From Streptomyces sp. CG4 (GTDB lineage: Bacteria; Actinomycetota; Actinomycetes; Streptomycetales; Streptomycetaceae): a stretch of DNA of 64,000 bases. The notes under the pieces were generated by a model. It saw nothing but the letters and a program-made list of their open reading frames with translations. It made no database searches and was not told the origin of the DNA. Made by a program: the position numbers and the translations under genes. The stretch spans positions 4,526,001 through 4,590,000 of the forward strand of contig NZ_CP163525.1 in the NCBI RefSeq assembly GCF_041080655.1, read 5' to 3'. Each line of letters starts with the position of its first letter. The first letter of the stretch is position 1. Positions 8,750-17,021 of this stretch are shown here, in pieces.

Positions 8750-9652
8750 ATGACGAAGGCAATCACGGTCGCCGGGCTCCACAAGTCCTTCGGCCGTACG
8801 CACGCGCTGGACGGCCTGGACCTGGACGTCGAGGCAGGTGAGGTGCACGGCTTTCTCGGCCCCAACGGCGCCGGCAAGTCGACCACGATCCGGGTGCTGC
8901 TCGGACTGCTGCGCGCCGACTCGGGCGCCGCGCAGGTGCTGGGCCACGACCCGTGGCGGGACGCGGTTCAGGTGCACCGCAGGATCGCCTACGTCCCCGG
9001 CGACGTGACCCTGTGGCGCAACCTCTCCGGCGGCGAGGTCATCGACCTCTACGGCCGGCTGCGCGGAGGCCTCGACACCCGGCGCCGGGCCGAGCTGATC
9101 GAGCGGTTCGAGCTGGACCCGACCAAGAAGGGCCGCACCTACTCCAAGGGCAACCGGCAGAAGGTCGCCCTGGTCGCCGCCTTCGCCTCGGACGTGGACC
9201 TGCTGATCCTGGACGAGCCGACCTCGGGTCTGGACCCGCTGATGGAAGAGGTCTTCCAGCGCTGCGTCGAGGAGGAGCGCGACCGGGGCCGGACGATCCT
9301 CCTCTCCTCCCACATCCTGAGCGAGGTCGAGGAACTCTGCGACCGGGTCAGCATCATCCGCAAGGGGCGGACCGTGGAGAGCGGGTCGCTGGCCGATCTG
9401 CGGCATCTGACGCGGACGAGTGTGAGCGCCGAACTCGCGGGCCCGCCCAACGGATTGGCCCAGCTGCCGGGCGTGCACGATCTCGACGTGCGCGGCCACC
9501 GGGTCCGGCTCCAGGTGGACACGGACCAACTCGACGCCGTACTGCGCTCGTTGAGCGCCTCCGGGGTGCGCTCGCTGACCTCGACCCCGCCGACGCTGGA
9601 GGAGCTGTTCCTGCGGCACTACCAGGAGGACATCGCCGAGGTGGCCGTATGA
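8750..9652 (+). CDS. ABC exporter ATP-binding protein
   Basis: 300 aa. Walker A is GPNGAGKST near residue 40, the signature region reads YSKGNRQKVAL (a degenerate LSGGQ, common in drug-type exporters), Walker B is LLILDEPTSGLD, and the H-loop follows in ILLSSHILSEVEEL. The C-terminal extension ends in TPPTLEELFLRHY, as in DrrA/TnrB-like subunits. It overlaps the next gene by 4 bases (ATGA), so the two are coupled. It drives efflux of an unknown lipid or antibiotic-like compound and is probably controlled by the divergent GbsR/MarR protein. Confidence 0.93.
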   Translation: MTKAITVAGLHKSFGRTHALDGLDLDVEAGEVHGFLGPNGAGKSTTIRVLLGLLRADSGAAQVLGHDPWRDAVQVHRRIAYVPGDVTLWRNLSGGEVIDLYGRLRGGLDTRRRAELIERFELDPTKKGRTYSKGNRQKVALVAAFASDVDLLILDEPTSGLDPLMEEVFQRCVEEERDRGRTILLSSHILSEVEELCDRVSIIRKGRTVESGSLADLRHLTRTSVSAELAGPPNGLAQLPGVHDLDVRGHRVRLQVDTDQLDAVLRSLSASGVRSLTSTPPTLEELFLRHYQEDIAEVAV

Positions 9653-11220
9653 CCTCCCAACTGGCGGGCACGGGAACGCTGCTGAGGTTCGCGCTGCGCC
9701 GCGACCGGCTGCTGATCCCGGTGTGGGTCGCGGTGAACGCGCTGATGGTCCTCTCCATGCCGAACACCCTGAAGACCCTGTACGGCACCCCCGCCCAACG
9801 CGCCGATCTACTCCACCAGATGGCCACCAACACCTCCCTGCGCGCCATGGTCGGCCCGGTCTTCGACGACTCCCTCGGCGCGCTGACGGCCTGGCGGGTC
9901 GGGGTGTACGCGGCCGCGCTCGCCGCCGTGACGAGCCTGCTCGTCGTCGTCCGGCACACCCGGGACGAGGAGGAGAGCGGGCGCCAGGAACTGGTCTCCT
10001 CCGGGATGGTGGGACGCCGGGCCCCGCTCACGGCGGCCCTGCTGACGGCGGCGGTCGCGAACGCGGCCCTCGGCGTCCTGATCACCGCCGGGCTGGCCGG
10101 GCAGGGGGCGGCGGGCGCGCCGGCCTTCGGGCTGGGGGTGGCGGGCGCGGGCATGGTCTTCGCGACGCTGGCGGCGATCGTCGCCCAGCTGACGGAGAGC
10201 GCCCGGCTGGCCCGTGGGCTGACGGCGGCCCTGCTGGGCGCCGCGTTCGTCCTGCGCGCGGCGGGCGACTCGGCGACCGACGACGGTTCCTCGGTCCTGA
10301 CCTGGCTGTCCCCGCTGGGCTGGCTGGAGAACGTGCGCGCCTTCGCCGCCGAACGCTGGTGGGTCCTGCTGCTGTTCGCGGCGGCGACGGCCCTCCAGGC
10401 AGGAATCGCCTACGCGTTGGCGGGGCGCCGGGACATCGGCATGAGCTTCCTGCCGACCCGGCCGGGCCCGGCGGCCGGCCGTCTCGGCACGGCGGGCGCG
10501 CTGGCCTGGCGGTTGCAGCGCGGCAGCGTGCTCGGCTGGTCGACCGGCTTCTTCCTCGCCGGGGTCGTCTACGGCGGGATGACGGACGGCGCGGCCAGGC
10601 TCGTCGGCGACAACGCCAAGGCGCGGGAGATCTTCCAGCGGATGGGCGGCCAGTCGGGCCTGACGGACGCCTTCCTCGCCGCGATGGTCGGCATGCTCGG
10701 CCTGGTCGCCGCGCTCCATGTGGTGTCCTCCGTGCTCCGGCTGAGCGGCGAGGAGACGTCCGGGCGGGCCGAGCCGGTGCTGGCGGGTGCGGTGGGCCGG
10801 CTGCGCTGGGCCGCCGGCCATCTGCTGATCTCCTTCGGCGGCTCGGCCCTGATCATGCTGCTGGCCGGGCTGGGCTTCGCCGTCGGCTACGGCAGGCAGA
10901 TCGGGCCGGTCCTCGGCGCATGCCTGCTCCAGGTCGCCGCCGTCTGGGTCATCGGCGGAATCGCCGTCCTGCTCTTCGGCGTCCTGCCGCAGGGCGCCAC
11001 GGCGGCCTGGGGCGTGGCCGGCGCGGTCCTCCTGCTCGGCTGGATCGGCCCCGCCCTGAACGTCCCGCAGGCGGTGCTGGACGTCTCCCCGTTCGGGCAT
11101 CTGCCGAAGCTGCCGGGCGGGGCGATGGAGTGGGGGCCGGTACTGGCCCTGCTGGGGCTGGCCGTGGTGCTGGTGGCCTGCGGGCTGGCGGGCCTGCGCC
11201 GCCGTGATCTGGCCGGCTGA
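9649..11220 (+). CDS. ABC exporter permease (large two-lobed ABC-2 type)
   Basis: 523 aa with about 12 membrane segments in two similar halves, as in the single-chain permeases of tetronasin-type (TnrB-like) exporters. The N-terminus LLRFALRRDRLLIPVWVAVNAL is a typical first helix. The segment VVRHTRDEEESGRQELVSSGMVGR is characteristic of this family. Start ATG 9649 overlaps the ATPase stop. With the upstream ATPase it forms a complete exporter; the export substrate is unknown. A P450 gene converges on it 16 bases after the stop. Confidence 0.88.
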   Translation: MTSQLAGTGTLLRFALRRDRLLIPVWVAVNALMVLSMPNTLKTLYGTPAQRADLLHQMATNTSLRAMVGPVFDDSLGALTAWRVGVYAAALAAVTSLLVVVRHTRDEEESGRQELVSSGMVGRRAPLTAALLTAAVANAALGVLITAGLAGQGAAGAPAFGLGVAGAGMVFATLAAIVAQLTESARLARGLTAALLGAAFVLRAAGDSATDDGSSVLTWLSPLGWLENVRAFAAERWWVLLLFAAATALQAGIAYALAGRRDIGMSFLPTRPGPAAGRLGTAGALAWRLQRGSVLGWSTGFFLAGVVYGGMTDGAARLVGDNAKAREIFQRMGGQSGLTDAFLAAMVGMLGLVAALHVVSSVLRLSGEETSGRAEPVLAGAVGRLRWAAGHLLISFGGSALIMLLAGLGFAVGYGRQIGPVLGACLLQVAAVWVIGGIAVLLFGVLPQGATAAWGVAGAVLLLGWIGPALNVPQAVLDVSPFGHLPKLPGGAMEWGPVLALLGLAVVLVACGLAGLRRRDLAG

Positions 11221-11236
11221 GGCCCGGTCCGGGTGA

Positions 11237-12460
11237 TCACCCCAGTTCCACGCTCAGCCCCTCCAGCCCCCGGATCACGAAGTTCGGCTTCCTCTCCGGT
11301 TCCGCCGCCAGGGTCAGGGTGGGGGCCTGCCGGAGGAGGGCCGTCATCGAGGCGGCCAGTTCGATACGGGCCAGGGGGGCGCCGATGCAGTAGTGGATGC
11401 CCGCGCTGAAGGAGATGTGCGGGTTGTCGGCGCGGGTCAGGTCCAGGCGGTCGGGGTCGGTGAAGACGGCCGGGTCGTGGTTGGCGGAACCGAAGAGCAT
11501 CGCGATCTCCGCGCCCCTCGGGACCGTCGTGCCGTCGATCTCGATGTCGTCCAGCACCCAGCGCTCGAAGAGCTGCAGCGGGGTGTCGTAACGCATCAGC
11601 TCCTCGATCGCGGACGGGATCAGGGAGTGGTCGGCGCGCAGGGCCGCGAGCTGGTCCGGGTTGCGGAACAGCGCCCACCAGCCGTTCACCGTGGCGTTGA
11701 CCGTGGCCTCGTGCCCTGCGTTGAGCAGCAGTACCGCCGTGGAGATCATCTCCTGCTCGGTCAGCCGGTCGTCGTCCTCGTCGTGCGCCGCGATCAGCCC
11801 GGAGATCAGGTCCTCCCCCGGCTCCTTGCGGCGCGCGGCGATCAGCTCCCGCAGGTACTCCGAGAACTCCGCCGAGGCCCGGACCGCCTTCGCCGCCGTC
11901 TCCTCGGACGGGTTCAGCTCGTACATCCCGCAGATGTCCGCCGACCAGGGGCGCAACTGCTCCCGGTCCGCCTCCGGGATGCCCAGCATCTCGGCGATCA
12001 CCGCCACCGGCAGCGGCTCCGCCACGTCGGTGAGAAGATCTCCGCCGCCCTTGCGGACGAGCCCCGCCACCAGCTCGCTCGCCAGACCCTGCACATACGG
12101 CTGCAGCCGCTCCACCGTGCGCGGTGTGAACGCCTTCGACACCAGGCGCCGGATCCGGGTGTGGTCCGGCGGCTCCAGGTCGAGCATCCCGTGGTCGTTG
12201 AGCGTGTGGAACGGCTCGTGCTCCGGCGGGGGCGCGCTCCGGCCGAACTCCTCGTGCGAGAAGCGGTGCTGATACGTCCGCCCCAGCCGCCGGTCCCGCA
12301 ACAGCGCCGAGACGTCCGCGTGGTGCGGCACCAGCCACTGGTCGGTCGCCTCGTACCGGATCACCCTGCCCCGAGCCCGCAGCTCGGCATAGGCCGGGTA
12401 CGGGTCGGCGAGGAACGCCGGGTCCCAGGGGTCGAAGGTCGCGTCGGTGGAACCAGCCAT
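11237..12460 (-). CDS. Cytochrome P450 (CYP107-like)
   Basis: 407 aa soluble bacterial P450. The I-helix oxygen-binding segment is LLNAGHEATVN, where Ala replaces the second acid/Thr of the usual AGxET. The K-helix ExxR is EELMR, and the haem-ligand loop is FSAGIHYCIGAPLAR with the Cys thiolate. Length and N-terminus (FDPWDPAFLADPYPAYAELR) fit class I P450s that take electrons from ferredoxin; no ferredoxin gene is adjacent. Start ATG 12460. It is monocistronic and convergent with the ABC exporter. The resemblance to the CYP107U group of streptomycetes is from memory. Substrate unknown. Confidence 0.93.
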   Translation of the reverse strand: MAGSTDATFDPWDPAFLADPYPAYAELRARGRVIRYEATDQWLVPHHADVSALLRDRRLGRTYQHRFSHEEFGRSAPPPEHEPFHTLNDHGMLDLEPPDHTRIRRLVSKAFTPRTVERLQPYVQGLASELVAGLVRKGGGDLLTDVAEPLPVAVIAEMLGIPEADREQLRPWSADICGMYELNPSEETAAKAVRASAEFSEYLRELIAARRKEPGEDLISGLIAAHDEDDDRLTEQEMISTAVLLLNAGHEATVNATVNGWWALFRNPDQLAALRADHSLIPSAIEELMRYDTPLQLFERWVLDDIEIDGTTVPRGAEIAMLFGSANHDPAVFTDPDRLDLTRADNPHISFSAGIHYCIGAPLARIELAASMTALLRQAPTLTLAAEPERKPNFVIRGLEGLSVELG

Positions 12461-12564
12461 GCCGGGACGCTAACCCGCCGCACCCACGGCTGACCAGGGG
12501 TCTCCGGCGCCTGGCGTGCCCGGCCCCGGTCCTCGCCGGGGACCCTCACCTGCACGCCCGGCGG

Positions 12565-13230
12565 TCAGCCCGGTGTCACCAGGCGGGCCTCGTAGGCGAA
12601 CACCGCTGCCTGGGTGCGGTCCCTGAGGCCCAGCTTCACCAGGATGCGGCTCACATGGGTCTTGATCGTGGACTCCGCCACCACCAGCCGCTCGGCTATC
12701 TCCGCGTTCGACAGGCCCTTCGCGATCAGGACCAGCACCTCCGTCTCCCGCTCCGTCAGCTCGCCGTACGACGCGTGAGCCGCCGGTATCAGGCGCGGGG
12801 TCTCCGCCAGACGGGAGAACTCCGTGATCAGACGCCGGGTGACCGAGGGGGCCAGGAGCGCCTCGCCCGAGGCCACCACCCTTACCCCGTCGGCCAGTTG
12901 GCGTGCCGAGGCGTCCTTCAGCAGAAAGCCGGAGGCTCCCGCCCGCAGTGCCTGGTACACATACTCGTCCAGGTCGAAGGTCGTCAGGACCAGCACCTTC
13001 GCCCCCTCGTCCGCGGCGACTATCTCGCGGGTCGCCTCGATGCCGTTCAGCTCCGGCATCCGGATGTCCATCAGGACGACGTCCGGGGCCAGTTCACGGA
13101 CCCGCTCCACCGCCTCCCTTCCGTTGACGGCCTCGCCGACGACCTCGATGTCCGGCATCGCGTTCAGCAGGACCGAGAATCCCTCGCGGACCATCATCTG
13201 GTCGTCGGCTATCAGTACGCGGATGGTCAT
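12565..13230 (-). CDS. NarL/LuxR-type response regulator 1
   Basis: 221 aa. The receiver domain has the acidic pocket DD (residues 9-10) and phospho-acceptor Asp55 in VLMDIRMPEL. The C-terminal GerE/LuxR helix-turn-helix is LTERETEVLVLIAKGLSNAEIAERL. Start ATG 13230 overlaps the stop of histidine kinase 1 by 4 bases, so the pair is coupled. It is a close paralogue of the regulator at 14712-15392. It probably activates or represses nearby transport or cell-envelope genes; targets are not known. Confidence 0.95.
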   Translation of the reverse strand: MTIRVLIADDQMMVREGFSVLLNAMPDIEVVGEAVNGREAVERVRELAPDVVLMDIRMPELNGIEATREIVAADEGAKVLVLTTFDLDEYVYQALRAGASGFLLKDASARQLADGVRVVASGEALLAPSVTRRLITEFSRLAETPRLIPAAHASYGELTERETEVLVLIAKGLSNAEIAERLVVAESTIKTHVSRILVKLGLRDRTQAAVFAYEARLVTPG

Positions 13231-14573
13231 GCGTCCTCTTCGATCCCCGTGGGGGCCGGCACGGGCAGGAATACCGTCAGCTCGTAGCCACCGTCCTCCG
13301 TCGGGCCCGTCGTCATCTCGCCGTTCAGCATCGAGACCCGCTCCCGCATGCCCGTGATGCCGTGCCCGGCGCCCGGTGAGGGCTTGATGAGGTGCGGGGC
13401 GGGCGGCGGGCCGTTGACGATGCGCAGGCCCAGGCCGCCCAGGACATAGCCGATCTCCACACGGGCGCTCGCTCCCGGCGCGTGCCGCAGGGTGTTGCTG
13501 AGCGCCTCCTGGACTATTCGGTACGCCGACAGCTCCACGCCCGGCGGCAGTTCGCGCACCGCGCCGGTCACGGCCTTCTCCACGGTGAGGCCCGCCTCGC
13601 GCACATTGGCGAGCAGGCCGTCCAGGTCGGCGAGGGTCGGCTGCGGGGCGTCCGGCGCCGCGTAGTCCTCCGCCCGCACGACGCCGAGGACCCGGCGCAG
13701 CTCGGTCAGGGCCGCCACCGCGTTCTCCCGGATCGTGACGAACGCCTTCTCCAGCTCCTCCGGCGGGTTCTCCACCCGGTAGGGCGCGGCCTCCGCCTGG
13801 ATGGCGACCACCGACATGTGATGGGCGACCACGTCGTGCAGCTCGCGGGCGATGGTCGTGCGCTCCTCCAGCAGGGTGCGGCGGGAGCGTTCGTGCTCGG
13901 TCACCGTCTGCTGGGCGGTCACCTCCTGCCGGGCCTCCCGGCGTATGTGCCAGACCGTGACGATCAGCAGGACCAGCGCCGACAGGAACAGCATCGGGCC
14001 GGTGTCGGTGTCGTACTCCCGGCCGAAGAGTGCCTCGGTGAAGAAGCCGTACAGCGCGGTCGCCAGCCACATCCAGGCGGCCGTGCGCGGGCGGGTGCGG
14101 ATCGCCACGACGGTGAGCACCACCAGGTGGGAGATGAAGCTGCTCGGCAGCCACGGCCAGCTGCCCCAGGTGGTGCCGATGATCGCCGTGACCGTCGTCG
14201 CCACGAAGGACAGCCAGAGCGCACCTGTCGGACGCACCAGGGTCAGCAGCACCGGCAGCAACGCCATCAGCGCGCACAGCAGGGCTCTGAACCCCGCCTC
14301 GTTGTCCGCGAGGGCGACGAGCGCCGCCAGTGCTCCCGCGGCCGCCACCGTCGCATGCGGGGCCCACCGCGCCTTCTCCCGCATGCGGCTCGGCAGCCGG
14401 CGGGCCAGCGGGCCAGCCACGGACGCGGGGGGCAGGGGGCGGTAGGCGAAAACGTCCTCGAACAGGTCCTGCCGCAAGCCGCGCAGGGCGTCCGCGGCGA
14501 GCCGGAACTCCGGGCTGCGCGGCTGGCCGGGCGGGCCCGGCGGTGTCGTCTGCGTGTGCGTCGTCTCGGTCAC
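13227..14573 (-). CDS. Sensor histidine kinase 1 (HisKA_3 type)
   Basis: 448 aa from GTG 14573. The N-terminal part has about five membrane helices without a long extracellular sensor. The dimerisation/phospho-acceptor motif is ARELHDVVAHHMSV, and the ATP-binding N and G boxes are in VQEALSNTLRHA and GAGHGITGMRERV. The frame extends upstream, but that part is low-complexity. The GTG start has no ribosome site and follows TTTTGTAT directly, so the message may be leaderless. It pairs with response regulator 1. Confidence 0.9.
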   Translation of the reverse strand: MTETTHTQTTPPGPPGQPRSPEFRLAADALRGLRQDLFEDVFAYRPLPPASVAGPLARRLPSRMREKARWAPHATVAAAGALAALVALADNEAGFRALLCALMALLPVLLTLVRPTGALWLSFVATTVTAIIGTTWGSWPWLPSSFISHLVVLTVVAIRTRPRTAAWMWLATALYGFFTEALFGREYDTDTGPMLFLSALVLLIVTVWHIRREARQEVTAQQTVTEHERSRRTLLEERTTIARELHDVVAHHMSVVAIQAEAAPYRVENPPEELEKAFVTIRENAVAALTELRRVLGVVRAEDYAAPDAPQPTLADLDGLLANVREAGLTVEKAVTGAVRELPPGVELSAYRIVQEALSNTLRHAPGASARVEIGYVLGGLGLRIVNGPPPAPHLIKPSPGAGHGITGMRERVSMLNGEMTTGPTEDGGYELTVFLPVPAPTGIEEDA

Positions 14574-14637
14574 ATACAAAACGGTAGGCGTCCGCCGGGT
14601 CGCGGTCGTCACCTTGCAGAGGGGTCCTCGGGGATCC

Positions 14638-14655
14638 CTCTCAGGTACTACGGGT
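14638..14655 (-). promoter_or_regulatory. 18-bp motif upstream of kinase 1, copy A
   Basis: CTCTCAGGTACTACGGGT matches 17 of 18 bases of a site at 19692-19709. It lies 65-82 bases before the kinase 1 start. A second ACGGGT and TGAGAG follow in reverse sense, so the site sits in a larger imperfect dyad. Probably a binding site for one of the local response regulators. Confidence 0.5.
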
Positions 14656-14711
14656 CGCCCCGCACGGGTGAGAGGGGCTGCTCCAGCGGTCACAGGGGAT
14701 TCTTCGAGGGG

Positions 14712-15392
14712 TCAGCGGCCGCCGGGGCGGACCACGCCGGACTCGTAGGCGAAGACCGCCGCCTGGGTGCGGTCCCTGAGGCCCAGCTTCACCAGGATCC
14801 GGCCCACGTGCGTCTTCACGGTCTGCTCGGCCACCACCAGCCGCTCGGCGATCTCCGCGTTCGACAGGCCCTGCGCGATCAGCGCCAGCACCTCCGTCTC
14901 CCGTTCGGTGAGGTCGCCGACGCGCTGCTTGAGCGGGGCCCGGCGGCTGCCGTCCAGCCGGGAGAACTCGGCGATGAGCCGGCGGGTGATGCCGGGTGCG
15001 AGCAGGGCGTCGCCCGCGGCCACGACCCGTACCGCCTCGGCCAGCTTGTCCGCGGAGGCGTCCTTGAGCAGAAAGCCGGAGGCCCCGGCCCGCAGCGCCT
15101 CGTACACGTACTCGTCCAGGTCGAACGTGGTCAGCACCAGCACCTTGACGGCGGGATGCTCGACGGTGATCCGGCGGGTCGCCTCGATGCCGCCGAGTTC
15201 GGGCATCCGGATGTCCATCAGCACCACGTCCGGCGCCAGCTCGGCGGTCCGGGCGATCGCGTCCAGACCGTCCACCGCCTGCCCGATCACCTCGATGTCG
15301 GGCTGGGTGTTGAGCAGCACGGTGAAGCCCTGCCGGACCATCTGCTGGTCGTCGGCGATCAGTACGCGGATACTGCCGGCGCCGCTCGTCAT
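14712..15392 (-). CDS. NarL/LuxR-type response regulator 2
   Basis: 226 aa. Receiver with phospho-acceptor Asp60 in VVLMDIRMPELGG. The C-terminal LuxR-type HTH (LTERETEVLALIAQGLSNAEIAERL) is nearly identical to that of regulator 1, so the two may bind overlapping sites. Start ATG 15392. It follows its kinase on the same strand but is separated by 117 bases of G/C-rich repeats rather than overlapping it. Confidence 0.95.
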   Translation of the reverse strand: MTSGAGSIRVLIADDQQMVRQGFTVLLNTQPDIEVIGQAVDGLDAIARTAELAPDVVLMDIRMPELGGIEATRRITVEHPAVKVLVLTTFDLDEYVYEALRAGASGFLLKDASADKLAEAVRVVAAGDALLAPGITRRLIAEFSRLDGSRRAPLKQRVGDLTERETEVLALIAQGLSNAEIAERLVVAEQTVKTHVGRILVKLGLRDRTQAAVFAYESGVVRPGGR

Positions 15393-15410
15393 GGGGTCTG
15401 TTCTCCTGTC

Positions 15411-15480
15411 GGGGCTCGGGGCCTGGGGCCCGGGGGTCTGGGCCTGGGGCCCTGGATTCTGGGCCTGGGCCTGGGGCTTG
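15411..15480. repeat. G/C-rich short tandem repeat between kinase 2 and regulator 2
   Basis: Irregular repeats of CTGGGGC / CTGGGCC fill most of the gap between the two coupled genes. On the transcript it is a C/A-G-rich low-complexity linker that may fold and uncouple translation of the regulator. Confidence 0.5.
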
Positions 15481-15509
15481 CGGGTCGGTGGGTATGGGGC
15501 GGGGCACGG

Positions 15510-17021
15510 TCAGGGCGGAGAGAGCGGCGCGGGGTCTGTCGCTTCGGGGGTGCCCCCGCGGGGGAGGAACGCCGTCACCAGGAAGCCGCCTTGCCGGGTC
15601 GGTTTCGCCTCGACCTGCCCGCCCAGCATCGCCGCGCGCTCCCGCATGCCCAGCAGGCCATGACCGCTGCCCGGGGACGGTGGCACCGGACGGCTGGGGC
15701 GGGTGTTGCTCACGCTGAGGTATATCCCGTTGGGCAGGTGGGCGATGTCCACTCGGACCTTCGCCCCCGGCGCGTGCCGCAGCACGTTGCTCAGCGCCTC
15801 CTGGACGATCCGGTACGCGGACAGTTCCACGCCCGGCGAGTAGCCGCGCGCATCCCCCTCCTCGGCCTTCACCACGTCCAGGCCGGCCGCCCTGGTGTTC
15901 TCCAGCAGGGCGTCCAGCCGGGCGAGGTTCGGCTGCGGGGCGTCGGGGGCCGGGCCGGTGCCGGGCGCGGACAGGCTAGGGGCGTCCTCGACGGTCTCCG
16001 GTTCGTCCGGGCTCTCGGAACGCAGCACGCCGAGCACGCGCCGCAGCTCGGTCAGGGCCTCCAGGGCATTGTTACGGATGCCCGCGAGGTTCTCCTTCAG
16101 CTCCTCCGAAGGGTTCTCCACCAGGTGGGGCGCCACCTGGGCCTGGATGGAGATCACCGACATGTGGTGGGCGACCACGTCGTGCAGTTCCCGGGCGATA
16201 CGGCTGCGCTCCTCCAGGAGGGTGCGCCGGGCGCGCTCCTCCGCGGTGATCGTCGTCTGCTGGACCAGTTCGGTACGGGCCACGCTTCGGCTGCGCAGGG
16301 CGGCGCCGATGACGGCGGCCACGGCGAACAGGGCGAGGGCGACAGGTCCCGTCGCGGAGTACTTCTGCGCTCCGATGCCACCTTCGACGACGTAGGTCGT
16401 CAGGGCGGTCACGGCGAACGCCGCGAGGGTGCCGCGAGGGCGGACGCGCAGGGCGAGCAGCAGCAACACGGCCATGTGGGCGAGCAGAATGGGCGCGGCC
16501 CAGGGCCAGTTGGGGTTCACCAGCTCGGGAGAGGCCAGGTTCGGGCGGGCCAGCAGCGCGGTGACGGTGGCGGCCGCCAGGGACAGGGCGAAGGCGGGGA
16601 CCGGACGCCATAGAGCCAGGATGACGGCGCCAGCCTGCAGAAACGTGCTCAGGAAGGCCACGGCGGTGGTGAAGCCGTAGCTGGTGGACAGCTCCTCGGC
16701 GCCGGCCAGGGCGATGCCGAGGGACACGTAGACGACGAGGGTGTACGTGAGGAGACGCAGCCAGCGGTACTTGGAGAAAGGGGGTGACTGGGGCGAGGGG
16801 TTTTCGCCCAGCCAGGCGCCGAGGCGGGCGGCACGGGACCGGGTGGCGGGGCCGGGCTCGGTCTCAGCCTCGGTATCGGCATCGGGCTCGGTATCGGGCT
16901 CGGACGGGGTCCGGGAGGCGGGTGAGGCCGCGCGCCCGGCGTCGCCGGGGTGGCTGGGGTGGCCGGGATCACCGGTCGGGTTCTCGGAGGCCGCGGACAT
17001 CACGGACGTAACTCTAGGCAT
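15510..17021 (-). CDS. Sensor histidine kinase 2 (HisKA_3 type)
   Basis: About 503 aa. A disordered, acidic Pro/Glu-rich N-terminus of about 80 residues comes first, then about 6 membrane helices, then ARELHDVVAHHMSV with the phospho-acceptor His, and the ATP-binding motif near GSGHGLLGMRERAAML. It is a paralogue of kinase 1. ATG 17021 is chosen because GAGG precedes it; ATG 17000 is possible. The start overlaps the end of the acyltransferase gene by 8 bases, so the acyltransferase and this two-component system may be one transcript. Confidence 0.9.
   Translation of the reverse strand: MPRVTSVMSAASENPTGDPGHPSHPGDAGRAASPASRTPSEPDTEPDADTEAETEPGPATRSRAARLGAWLGENPSPQSPPFSKYRWLRLLTYTLVVYVSLGIALAGAEELSTSYGFTTAVAFLSTFLQAGAVILALWRPVPAFALSLAAATVTALLARPNLASPELVNPNWPWAAPILLAHMAVLLLLALRVRPRGTLAAFAVTALTTYVVEGGIGAQKYSATGPVALALFAVAAVIGAALRSRSVARTELVQQTTITAEERARRTLLEERSRIARELHDVVAHHMSVISIQAQVAPHLVENPSEELKENLAGIRNNALEALTELRRVLGVLRSESPDEPETVEDAPSLSAPGTGPAPDAPQPNLARLDALLENTRAAGLDVVKAEEGDARGYSPGVELSAYRIVQEALSNVLRHAPGAKVRVDIAHLPNGIYLSVSNTRPSRPVPPSPGSGHGLLGMRERAAMLGGQVEAKPTRQGGFLVTAFLPRGGTPEATDPAPLSPP

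Noticed and set aside
8684..9619. Upstream extension of the GbsR/MarR frame
   Set aside because: The open frame continues through the antisense of the ABC ATPase. The regulator domain begins near 8683, where a divergent promoter region lies.
13392..16613. 1073-codon plus-strand open frame
   Set aside because: High-GC DNA leaves the antisense of the two-component genes open; composition is Arg/Gly/His-rich without domains.
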